A stretch of DNA of 64,000 nucleotides from Acidimicrobiia bacterium (GTDB lineage: Bacteria > Acidobacteriota > Vicinamibacteria > Vicinamibacterales > SCN-69-37), in the NCBI GenBank assembly GCA_016871335.1, contig VFZF01000013.1, forward strand, positions 21,299 to 85,298, read 5' to 3'. The notes beneath the pieces were generated by a model. The model saw nothing but the letters and a program-made list of their open reading frames with translations, made no database searches and was not told the origin of the DNA. Below, piece after piece: positions 7,748 to 14,765 of the stretch. How positions within the stretch are numbered: position 1 is the stretch's first letter; each line of letters opens with the position of its first letter. The translations under genes and the position numbers were made by a program.

Positions 7748-8521
7748 ATGGCTCAATTCGCGAACAAAGTTGGCCTCATTGTTGGTGTGGCCAACAAGCG
7801 CTCGATCTCCTGGGCGATTGCGCAGGCCGCATCCGCCGAAGGCGCATCGTTGGTGCTCACGTACGCTGGTGAGCGTCTTGAAGAAAACGTCCGCGAACTC
7901 GCGGCCACGTTGCCCAACACCACGGTGTTGCCGTGTGATGTGACCGACGATGCACAGATGGATGCGTTGTTTGCTGCCATCGAAGCGAAGCACGGTGGGC
8001 TGGATTTCATGGTGCACGGCGCTGCGTATGCGTTGCGTGAGGATCTCGCCGCGCCGTTTGTACAGACATCACGCGAAGGGTTTCGTATCGCCCTCGAGGT
8101 GAGCGCCTACTCGCTTGTGGCGCTCTCGCGCAGGGCCGCCCCGATGATGGCCGCGCGCGGCGGTGGCAGCATCGTCACGCTCAGCTATCTCGGTGCCGAT
8201 CGCGTGTTCACCAATTACAACGTGATGGGCGTGGCCAAGGCGGCGCTCGAGTCGAGCGTGCGATACCTTGCGAGCGACCTCGGGCCGCAGGGCATTCGCG
8301 TCAACGCGATATCCGCCGGACCGATCAAGACCCTTGCGGCGTCAGGCATCTCGGGCTTCTCGGGCATCCTGCAGACGTACCGCGATCGCGCGCCGCTGCG
8401 GCGTACGGTGGAAACCAGTGAAGTTGCCGATACGGCGGTGTTCCTGCTGGGTCCGGCCGGACGTGCGGTGACGGCCGAGGTCCTGATGGTGGACGCCGGC
8501 TTTCACGCCATGGGCGTGTAG
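7748..8521 (+). CDS. fabI: Enoyl-[acyl-carrier-protein] reductase (NADH)
   Basis: A 257-aa protein of the divergent SDR type. It starts MAQFANKVGLIVGVANKRSISW, the FabI cofactor loop (GVANKRSI) rather than a classical GxxxGxG. The catalytic pair is Tyr157 and Lys164 (Y-x6-K in NYNVMGVAK), followed by INAISAGPIKTLAASGI, the FabI substrate-loop signature. It performs the last reduction of fatty-acid elongation in the cytoplasm. The length matches the family. Start ATG 7748; nagA follows after 6 bases. Confidence 0.95.
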   Translation: MAQFANKVGLIVGVANKRSISWAIAQAASAEGASLVLTYAGERLEENVRELAATLPNTTVLPCDVTDDAQMDALFAAIEAKHGGLDFMVHGAAYALREDLAAPFVQTSREGFRIALEVSAYSLVALSRRAAPMMAARGGGSIVTLSYLGADRVFTNYNVMGVAKAALESSVRYLASDLGPQGIRVNAISAGPIKTLAASGISGFSGILQTYRDRAPLRRTVETSEVADTAVFLLGPAGRAVTAEVLMVDAGFHAMGV

Positions 8522-8527
8522 GACACG

Positions 8528-9694
8528 ATGGCGCCGCGCGTGTTGCTTTGCGGCGCCGACGTGGTGCTGCCCGACCGCGTCGTCTCCAACCTCACCATCG
8601 TCATTGAAGGCGACCGCATCGTTGATCTGGTCGCCGGCCCACGCGAAGTGGGAACGGACGAGGTCCGTCACGATTTGACGGGTCACATCATCGTGCCCGG
8701 CTTCATCGACGTGCACGTGCACGGCGTGCTCGGCGTGGACGTCATGGACGACCCATCGTCCGTGTGTGCCGTGGCGCGACAGCTGCCCCGGTTTGGCGTG
8801 ACGGCGTTCTGCCCGACCTCTGTCGCGTGTTCTCCGGAGACACTTGCCTCGTTTCTCGCGGCCGTCGGCGAAGCGCGCATGCAGCGCGACCCGATGTCCG
8901 CCCGCGTGTTGCCCGCGCACCTCGAGTCCGCGTACATCAACCCCGACTACCGCGGCGCCCAACCCCTGGAATGGCTGAAATCGAGCTCGGAGGCGATTTC
9001 TTCGAAAATCGCCTCCGAGCTCATTTTTCGCCCTGACGTGGGCATCCTGACGATGGCCCCCGAGATCCCCGGCGGGATGGATCTGCTTCGTGCCGCGCGG
9101 GCGGCGGGAGTGCGCGTGTCGCTGGGGCATTCGGGGGCGACGTACGAGCAGGCGATCGAAGCGATTGAAGCCGGCGCTCAGCACGCCACGCACCTCTTCA
9201 ACCGCATGTCACCCATGACCCATCGGGATCCGGGACTGGTGGGGGCTGTGCTCGAGCGTGAGGAAGTGGCCGCAGAGATCATCGGTGACGGGTTCCACGT
9301 GCATCCGGCTGTGGCCCGAGTGGCCATTGCCGCCAAGGGCCGTTCCCGCGTGATGGCGATCACGGATGGCACGGCCGGATCGGGCCTGCCCCGTGGTGCC
9401 TGCGCCACCCTCGGGGGGCGACGCATTACGGTGGGTGACACGGCGACTCTCGACGATGGAACGTTTGCGGGGAGCATTGCCACGATGGACAAGGTGTTTG
9501 GTGTGCTGGTCACCCGTGCCGGCCAATCCCTGGTCGAGGCCGCCACCCTCTGCGCCACCACCCCAGCCCGTGAACTCGGCCTCACCACCCAGGGCGCCAT
9601 CGTCACTGGCCACATGGCCGACCTCACCGTGCTCACGGCCAGCCTGCAGGTGGCCCAAACCTGGATAGGCGGCCAGCGCACCCAGAACCCCTAA
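8528..9694 (+). CDS. nagA: N-acetylglucosamine-6-phosphate deacetylase
   Basis: A 388-aa amidohydrolase. The motifs are in order: PGFIDVHVHG (metal site), HLES (where most NagA have HLEGP), SLGHSGA, ATHLFNRM and the catalytic Asp of AITDGT. It removes the acetyl group of GlcNAc-6-P in amino-sugar recycling; a GH3 hexosaminidase lies at 57301. Between RGAQPLEW and RPDVGILTMAPE, residues about 152-165 are encoded by a perfect palindromic repeat (8983-9022) and read KSSSEAISSKIASEL. This falls in a region whose length varies in the family, so activity may be kept. Confidence 0.9.
   Translation: MAPRVLLCGADVVLPDRVVSNLTIVIEGDRIVDLVAGPREVGTDEVRHDLTGHIIVPGFIDVHVHGVLGVDVMDDPSSVCAVARQLPRFGVTAFCPTSVACSPETLASFLAAVGEARMQRDPMSARVLPAHLESAYINPDYRGAQPLEWLKSSSEAISSKIASELIFRPDVGILTMAPEIPGGMDLLRAARAAGVRVSLGHSGATYEQAIEAIEAGAQHATHLFNRMSPMTHRDPGLVGAVLEREEVAAEIIGDGFHVHPAVARVAIAAKGRSRVMAITDGTAGSGLPRGACATLGGRRITVGDTATLDDGTFAGSIATMDKVFGVLVTRAGQSLVEAATLCATTPARELGLTTQGAIVTGHMADLTVLTASLQVAQTWIGGQRTQNP
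8983..9022. repeat. Palindromic repeat family C, copy 1 (inside nagA)
   Basis: Arms of 17 bp (GAGCTCGGAGGCGATTT and its exact complement) around a 6-base centre. It is read in frame through nagA. The other copies are 14716-14765 and 14940-14981. Confidence 0.95.
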
Positions 9695-9699
9695 CCAAG

Positions 9700-9760
9700 A
9701 ACCCGGCACCCGGAACAGCACCATGAACCAGGAACCGATGAACCATGAACCCTCGTAGAG
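9700..9760. repeat. ATGAACC repeat (family E), second copy
   Basis: Shares CCCGGAACAGCACCATGAAC and the following ATGAACC iterations with 4617-4755. It starts directly behind the nagA stop. Confidence 0.85.
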
Positions 9761-9767
9761 GAAGGTT

Positions 9768-10649
9768 ATGCCCCGATCCCTCGTAGCCTGTGCCGTGCTC
9801 CTGTCCACCGCCTGCTCGGTGAATGTCGACCACCAGGGGCACATCAAGCGGGACGACAAGAAGTTCGTTGTGGATGGCATCGCCACGCTGAACCTCTCCA
9901 CCTTTGATGGCGTGATTGAGATTCGCGGCTGGGATCGCAACGAGGTTGAGGTCGCAATCGAGCAGCGCGCTCAGGACAAGGACACCGTCGACAAGATTCA
10001 GGTCACGTCGGAGCAGAAGGGCGACACCATCACTGTGGACGTCCGGTATTCAGGCTCCTCGCGATATATCGGCATCGGCGTGTTTACGTCGCCCACGGCG
10101 CGCTTGATCATCAATGCGCCGCGCAAAGTGAACGTCATCGCGCGCACGGGTGACGGCAGTATCGTCGTTGATCGCCTGAACGGCCGGCTCGAACTCAAGA
10201 CGACCGACGGCACCGTGCGCACGACAGAGACGTCAGGAACGTTGCTCGTCGAATCCGGCGACGGTTCGATTCGGATCGAAGACGTGGCCGGCATCGTCGA
10301 GGCCAGGACCGACGATGGGGCGGTGCGGGTGACGGGTGTGCCGTCCTCCGTGCGTGTGCGATCAGGTGACGGGTCGGTGGTGTTGCGCGTGCGTCGAGGC
10401 GCCATCATGACCGACGACTGGATGATCACCACACGGGACGGATCGATCGTCGCGGAGTTGCCCGAAGGCTTTAATGCGCTCATCGAAGCCGAACCCGGTT
10501 CGGGAGATCGCGCGCGATCGGATCTTGAACTGGCCGACCAGGTCGGCGGCACCCGCGAGCAACGCACCCTTCGCGGTCGTCTCGGCACCGGCGGCAAACT
10601 GTTGACGCTGCGCACAGGCGACGGGTCGATTCGGATTACCAACTACTGA
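9768..10649 (+). CDS. DUF4097-type beta-repeat lipoprotein
   Basis: 293 aa. The short signal peptide ends in a lipobox (LLSTAC, Cys near residue 17), so it is probably a lipoprotein. The body is a series of short beta repeats with recurring GDGSI, DDGAV and TRDGSI steps, giving the right-handed parallel helix typical of DUF4097 (adhesin-like) proteins. The last turn is GDGSIRITNY. The role is unknown; it may be envelope-associated. The 3' end overlaps the convergent queC by 14 bp. Confidence 0.8.
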   Translation: MPRSLVACAVLLSTACSVNVDHQGHIKRDDKKFVVDGIATLNLSTFDGVIEIRGWDRNEVEVAIEQRAQDKDTVDKIQVTSEQKGDTITVDVRYSGSSRYIGIGVFTSPTARLIINAPRKVNVIARTGDGSIVVDRLNGRLELKTTDGTVRTTETSGTLLVESGDGSIRIEDVAGIVEARTDDGAVRVTGVPSSVRVRSGDGSVVLRVRRGAIMTDDWMITTRDGSIVAELPEGFNALIEAEPGSGDRARSDLELADQVGGTREQRTLRGRLGTGGKLLTLRTGDGSIRITNY

Positions 10650-11283
10650 GGGCGTTCCATCGTTCACGGCATTTGCTGCACTTGCGGCAGTGTGAATCGC
10701 CGGGACCGGGCTTCATGCACGACAACGTGAGTTCCAACGGCACTCCGAGCACGTGCCCGCGCACAACCACATCAGCCTTGGACACTATCAGGAACGGCGC
10801 GGCCACCTCGATCGGGTGAGCCAGGCCGACGCTGGCTGCCTGCGACGCTGCCTGAAAGAACCCCGTCGTTGCGTCAGGAAACGGATTGCCGGCGAGTGAG
10901 CCGATGACCAGCCTGGACACGTCGTGCCGACGGCACCAGGTCGCGGCCTTGGTGATCAGCAGCAGGTTCCGGCCTTCGAGGTACACGGCCGCATCGGGTG
11001 TGTGCAGCCCTGGTGGCGATCCAGTGATGGCCCAGTGGTCGGCCGGGTAGACATCGTCGACCGGGGCAGACAGCGTCACCAGGGGCCTCGCAGATCCGAG
11101 GAACAGCGGGGAGGTCAGCAGCCGACAAAGGGCGCGCTCCTCGGCATCCTCCCAGGCGAAGCCGGACCGCACGTGGATGGGGGTTGCCTCGTGCCCGGCG
11201 GACAGCTCCTCCGCCAGCAGCACGGTGCTGTCGACACCGCCCGACGCGAGCACCGCTGACCGGATTTGGCCTGTACGCCCCAT
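10636..11283 (-). CDS. queC: 7-cyano-7-deazaguanine synthase (QueC family)
   Basis: 215 aa. The PP-loop ATP motif SGGVDSTVLL lies near residues 14-23, and the C-terminal zinc site is CRKCSKCRER plus an upstream Cys. It makes preQ0 from CDG for queuosine or other deazaguanines. It is divergent from queD (21 bp gap), which fits one pathway. The middle section (LEGRNLLLITKAATWCRRH) matches the family. It is slightly shorter than E. coli QueC (about 231 aa). Confidence 0.88.
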   Translation of the reverse strand: MGRTGQIRSAVLASGGVDSTVLLAEELSAGHEATPIHVRSGFAWEDAEERALCRLLTSPLFLGSARPLVTLSAPVDDVYPADHWAITGSPPGLHTPDAAVYLEGRNLLLITKAATWCRRHDVSRLVIGSLAGNPFPDATTGFFQAASQAASVGLAHPIEVAAPFLIVSKADVVVRGHVLGVPLELTLSCMKPGPGDSHCRKCSKCRERWNALSSW

Positions 11284-11303
11284 GGGTGCATGATCAATAG
11301 CTC

Positions 11304-11708
11304 ATGTCGTTCCTCGTTACCAAGCGCATTGACTTCTGCTACGGCCACCGGCTGATGGACTACGACGGCGTCTGCCGCCACCTGCACGGCCACAACGCCA
11401 TGGTGGAGATCGACATTCAGGCCGAGGCGCTCGACGCCCGGAACATGGTCGTGGACTTCTCGGACGTCAAACGCCTGGTCAAGGCGTGGATCGACCGCGA
11501 ACTCGACCACAAGCTGATTCTTCGCACCGACGACCCGATGGTCTCGGTGCTGCAGGCGCAGGGGGAACCGCTCTTCCTGCTCGACAGCAATCCCACGGCT
11601 GAGCGTCTCGCGCAGCTGATCTACGACCAGGCCCGCTCCCTCGGCTTCAACGTCGTCGCAGTGCGATTCTGGGAAACGCCGACCTCGGCCGCTGCCTACG
11701 TCGGGTAG
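11304..11708 (+). CDS. queD: 6-carboxytetrahydropterin synthase (QueD/PTPS family)
   Basis: 134 aa, full length. The zinc-binding histidines sit in FCYGHRL and CRHLHGHN, with the catalytic Cys at the start of the latter. ELDHKLIL and ETPTSAAAYVG near the end are family signatures. It converts dihydroneopterin triphosphate to 6-carboxytetrahydropterin, upstream of QueC in preQ0 synthesis. The product ends 15 bp before a REP-like hairpin. Confidence 0.92.
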   Translation: MSFLVTKRIDFCYGHRLMDYDGVCRHLHGHNAMVEIDIQAEALDARNMVVDFSDVKRLVKAWIDRELDHKLILRTDDPMVSVLQAQGEPLFLLDSNPTAERLAQLIYDQARSLGFNVVAVRFWETPTSAAAYVG

Positions 11709-11715
11709 GGAGCAC

Positions 11716-11738
11716 GGCACGCTCCAAACCAGCGTGCC
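11716..11738. repeat. REP-like hairpin, 8-7-8 family, copy 1
   Basis: GGCACGCT, a 7-base loop, then AGCGTGCC, followed by CTAC. It has the same 8-7-8 layout as 25578-25600, 35870-35892, 35897-35919 and 44545-44567, with a different but fully paired stem. Confidence 0.8.
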
Positions 11739-11879
11739 CTACTGCGTGTTTCACAGCACGCACGAGGGCGTCGCCGTGCAGGTCGTCGCGTGAGAGCCGG
11801 CAACCGCCGAGTGCCGTGAATGTGCCCGCGCCGAACAGCGCTTCCAGCGACAGGGCGAGAGCGATAGCCGCACCGACCA

Positions 11880-12115
11880 TCGGCATTCCACCCGTGCCGG
11901 GATGCCGAACGTGCGGAAGAAGTCGCGGCTTCCGAAGGGCGGCTCAGGCGCGTCGAACTGCCCGCGCTGGCTGACGAAGTCCCCCTAAATCGCCAAGTCG
12001 TCACCGATCCCCCAGCCGAGGTTCCCTTCGATGCCTTCCACGGTGGCGCCACCGAGGTTGGTCTTGAAGAGCACCGAATCAGTCGTGATGCTGGCGCGTG
12101 TGTATCCCGAGGACA
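11880..12115 (-). pseudogene. TonB-dependent receptor fragment with internal stop
   Basis: One minus-strand frame reads SVLFKTNLGGATVEGIEGNL, then GWGIGDDLAI, a TAG stop, then GDFVSQRGQFDAPEPPFG and SRDFFRT. This is the usual C-terminal barrel pattern of a TonB receptor. The TAG lies where a Gln codon (CAG) would fit. No upstream barrel, plug or start remains. The flank 11740-11880 has only short frames and no recognisable gene. Confidence 0.6.
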
Positions 12116-12120
12116 CCAAT

Positions 12121-12339
12121 ATGCCGATCATCGTCAAACTCGACGACCTGCTCCACGACCGGCGCATGACCCTGACTGACCTGGCGGGCCGCGTCGGTCT
12201 GACGTTCGCCAACCTGTCGATCCTCAAGACCGGAAAGGCGCGCGCACTTCGGGTCTCGACGCTTGAGGCGATTTGTCAGGCGCTCGGGTCTGAGCCTGGT
12301 GATCTGCTCAGGTTCGAGGCGGAGCCACACAAGGGCTGA
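12121..12339 (+). CDS. Small XRE-family transcriptional regulator
   Basis: 72 aa starting MPIIVKLDDLLHDRRM. It is essentially one Cro/CI helix-turn-helix (LTDLAGRVGLTFANLSILKTG, then STLEAICQALGSEPGDLL), like the YozG/HipB-type mini-regulators. ATG 12121 has GAGGA 7 bases upstream; a longer in-frame start (12031) would extend into the decayed TonB fragment and is less likely. The last codons and TGA are part of a hairpin repeat (12328-12349), so the terminus HKG may be repeat-derived. Target unknown. Confidence 0.8.
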   Translation: MPIIVKLDDLLHDRRMTLTDLAGRVGLTFANLSILKTGKARALRVSTLEAICQALGSEPGDLLRFEAEPHKG

Positions 12340-12349
12340 AGCCCTTGTG
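12328..12349. repeat. Hairpin repeat, 9-4-9 family, copy 1
   Basis: CACAAGGGC, a 4-base loop (TGAA), then GCCCTTGTG, preceded by GGAGC. It contains the stop codon of the XRE gene. Related hairpins are at 25611-25632 and 62639-62660. Confidence 0.85.
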
Positions 12350-12366
12350 CTCCGACATGCGATGGC

Positions 12367-13053
12367 CTAACCGACCAGCACCTTGGAGGCCGCGCGTGTG
12401 CCGATGGTCACGGCATCGCCAGTGTCCATGCGCAACAGGACCGAATCCGCCATGTCGTCGCGCGATTCGATGGTCACGGTACTCCCCGGCATCAGGTGAC
12501 GTTCCTCGATGAACCGCAGGAAGTCCGAGCCCTGGTCGATCACGCGGACGACGGTCAGCGGGATGTTCATGGGGGCAGACAGCAGGTCGAAGTACTCGGG
12601 ATGCGAGATGGTGCCTTCGGCAGTCGGGATGGGATCGCCGTGTGGATCCGATTCGGGACGACCGAGCATTTCGTCGATGCGGTCGATGAGTTGTTCGGAC
12701 ACGGCATGCTCGAGGCGCTCGGCTTCGTCGTGCACCTCGGCCCAGCTCATGCCGAGGACCTTCACGAGAAACAGTTCGATGAGCCGGTGGCGGCGCAACA
12801 CCAGCGACGCGAGTTTTTCGCCCGCGTCGGTGAGCCGCACACCCATGTACGGTTCGTAGTGCACGAGTCCCGACTCCGCCAGCGTCTTCACCATCGTTGT
12901 CGCCGTGCCGGGCACGACGCCGAGTGCGGACGCGAGTTGTCCCATCGGGACAAGCGCGCGTTCGCCTGACGGCACCTGCGCGTGGGCGCGGTTGACCGCC
13001 TCCGTCAGATGGATTGTCTTGAGGTAGTTCTCAACGGTTTGCGACGGCAACAT
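12367..13053 (-). CDS. DtxR/MntR-type metal-dependent repressor
   Basis: 228 aa from ATG 13053 (MLPSQTVENYLKTIH, the classical DtxR start). The winged helix covers residues about 8-75 (ALGVVPGTATTMVKTLAESG), followed by the dimerisation/metal domain with the HRLIELFLV and EAERLEHAVS helices. The C-terminus is an SH3/FeoA-like domain (MPGSTVTIESRD). It is expected to repress metal uptake genes with Fe or Mn as co-repressor. No transporter is adjacent. It is last in a minus-strand run, 13 bases after the preceding small gene. Confidence 0.88.
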   Translation of the reverse strand: MLPSQTVENYLKTIHLTEAVNRAHAQVPSGERALVPMGQLASALGVVPGTATTMVKTLAESGLVHYEPYMGVRLTDAGEKLASLVLRRHRLIELFLVKVLGMSWAEVHDEAERLEHAVSEQLIDRIDEMLGRPESDPHGDPIPTAEGTISHPEYFDLLSAPMNIPLTVVRVIDQGSDFLRFIEERHLMPGSTVTIESRDDMADSVLLRMDTGDAVTIGTRAASKVLVG

Positions 13054-13066
13054 GTCGCGGTGATCC

Positions 13067-13498
13067 TCAGCGAACGGCCAGTCGGGCGACAGCCGGCACC
13101 AGGAAGGGGAGCAAATCCGACTCGTTGAGTTTGCCAATCGCAGTGCCTTCGGCGATCGGACGCTCTTCGACGTGTACGTTCTGGCGGTTGACCGTGACGC
13201 TCAGGCGGCCGAGCACTCGGGGTGGACGGACCGACGTGTCGAGCACGAACTCAACGAAGTCGTCGGCGGATTTGTCCGACGCAATGCGGGCGGACCCAGC
13301 CGGGGTCTGCGCCTGAAAAGCGAGGCCTTCGGCGCGCAGCACACTGACGGTCTGGCGGACGAGCGGGCCGGCGGTTTCAACAATGAAGTGGGCGTACGCG
13401 GCGTGGGCGGCGTCCGATCCCTGTCGTCGCTCGGCGGCCTCGGTGCGGGCGTGTTCGATCTCGCGGAGGAGCTGGCGACGGAGTTCTGCGACTTCCAT
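13067..13498 (-). CDS. Hypothetical protein
   Basis: 143 aa from ATG 13498 (MEVAELRRQLLREIEHAR). An N-terminal charged helix (residues 1-35) is followed by a mixed domain with beta-like segments (SARIASDKSADDFVEFVLDT, RVLGRLSVTVNRQNVHVEE). It has no signal peptide or membrane helix. Family not recognised. It lies between the CoA-transferase and the DtxR regulator with short gaps, suggesting cotranscription. Confidence 0.65.
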   Translation of the reverse strand: MEVAELRRQLLREIEHARTEAAERRQGSDAAHAAYAHFIVETAGPLVRQTVSVLRAEGLAFQAQTPAGSARIASDKSADDFVEFVLDTSVRPPRVLGRLSVTVNRQNVHVEERPIAEGTAIGKLNESDLLPFLVPAVARLAVR

Positions 13499-13511
13499 GC
13501 GCACGATCGTA

Positions 13512-14741
13512 CTACGGCCGCAGTAGCCGGATGGCCCCAGCGGCGGCCATGGCCTCGATTCCGGCGTCATCCAGTCCCAGGTATTCGTGCAGGACCATCC
13601 TGGTGTGTTCGCCCAGTCGCGGTGCGGCCGATCGAACGGATCCCGGAGACTCGGAGAGCTTGACCGGCACGCCAAGCACGGGCAATGGGCCGATCGTGGG
13701 GTGGGCCACGGTTGCCACCATGGCCCGGGCGATGGTCTGGGGATCGGTCAGGGCTTCCCCGATCGTGCGCACGGCTCCACACGGCACGCCGGCGTCGTTG
13801 AGCTTCGAGACCCAGTCGGCTGCGGAGCGTGTGCGGAGGACGCCGGCGACGAGCGGTTGGAGTGCGTCGTGATGGTGGACGCGACCTGCGTTGGTGATGA
13901 ATCGGGAATCGGTTGCGACCTCTGCGAGTCCGGCTACGCGGCAGAAACGGTGGAACTGATCGTCATTGCCCACGGCCAACACGAGCACGCCATCAGCGGT
14001 GTCGAACGTGTTGTACGGCACGATGGTCGCGTGTCGGTTGCCGAGCCGCACGGGTGACTCTCCGGTCGCGAAGTAGCGGCCGGCCTGATAGGTGAGCAGT
14101 GATGTCACGGCGTCGAGCAGGGCGATGTCCACGTGTTGTCCGCGTCCTGTCGTGCCGCGCGCGATGAGCGCCAGCAAGAGTCCCTGGAATGCGAACATGC
14201 CTGCGGTGATGTCGGCCACGGCGACTCCGAGTCGCACCGGTGATCCGTCCGGCGTCCCCGTGATGCTCATCAGGCCGCCTTCGGCCTGGATCATCGCGTC
14301 GTATCCGGCCTCCTGGCGGCGTGGCCCCGTGTGGCCGAAGCCGGAGATGGACACATAGATCAGGCGCGGATGTTTCTCGGCGAGCGCTGCGTACCCGAGT
14401 CCGCGCGCATCAAGTGTTCCCGGCCGGAAATTCTCGACGATGACGTCGGCGTTGGCGATGAGGGCGTCGAGCACCGCGCGTCCGTCCGGCGTGGAGTAAT
14501 CGAGCGCGACACTTTCCTTGTTGCGATTGATGCTGAGGTAATACGCGCTCTCGCCTTCGAGGAATGGCGGTCCCCACGCCCGTGTGTCATCCCCGCGTGT
14601 CGGGTGTTCGATCTTGATGACCCGCGCGCCCATGTCCGCCGCGAGCATCGTGCAGTACGGCCCCGAGAGCACCCGCGTGAGGTCGAGAATCGTAAGGCCC
14701 GCGAGGGGCCCGCGCGAAATCAGCTCGGAGGCGATTTTCAC
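13512..14741 (-). CDS. CaiB/BaiF-type CoA-transferase (family III)
   Basis: 409 aa. After a short leader it reads GPLAGLTILDLTRVLSGPY, then ADMGARVIKIEHPTRGD, the family III hallmark. NRNKESVALD, ENFRPGTL and GYDAMIQAEGG follow. It transfers CoA between organic acids by a catalytic Asp; substrate unknown. The GTG start overlaps the stop of homoserine dehydrogenase (GTGA), and both codons lie in a palindromic repeat. The first residues (MKIASELIS) are therefore repeat-encoded, with the conserved protein beginning at about residue 11. A downstream start is not obvious. Confidence 0.88.
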   Translation of the reverse strand: MKIASELISRGPLAGLTILDLTRVLSGPYCTMLAADMGARVIKIEHPTRGDDTRAWGPPFLEGESAYYLSINRNKESVALDYSTPDGRAVLDALIANADVIVENFRPGTLDARGLGYAALAEKHPRLIYVSISGFGHTGPRRQEAGYDAMIQAEGGLMSITGTPDGSPVRLGVAVADITAGMFAFQGLLLALIARGTTGRGQHVDIALLDAVTSLLTYQAGRYFATGESPVRLGNRHATIVPYNTFDTADGVLVLAVGNDDQFHRFCRVAGLAEVATDSRFITNAGRVHHHDALQPLVAGVLRTRSAADWVSKLNDAGVPCGAVRTIGEALTDPQTIARAMVATVAHPTIGPLPVLGVPVKLSESPGSVRSAAPRLGEHTRMVLHEYLGLDDAGIEAMAAAGAIRLLRP

Positions 14742-14765
14742 GAAAATCGCCTCCGAGCTGATTTC
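14716..14765. repeat. Palindromic repeat family C, copy 2 (gene junction)
   Basis: Perfect 50 bp palindrome with 24 bp arms and a 2-base centre. On the minus strand it encodes the last nine residues (VKSARRRFS) and TGA of homoserine dehydrogenase, and the GTG start plus first residues of the CoA-transferase. Confidence 0.95.
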
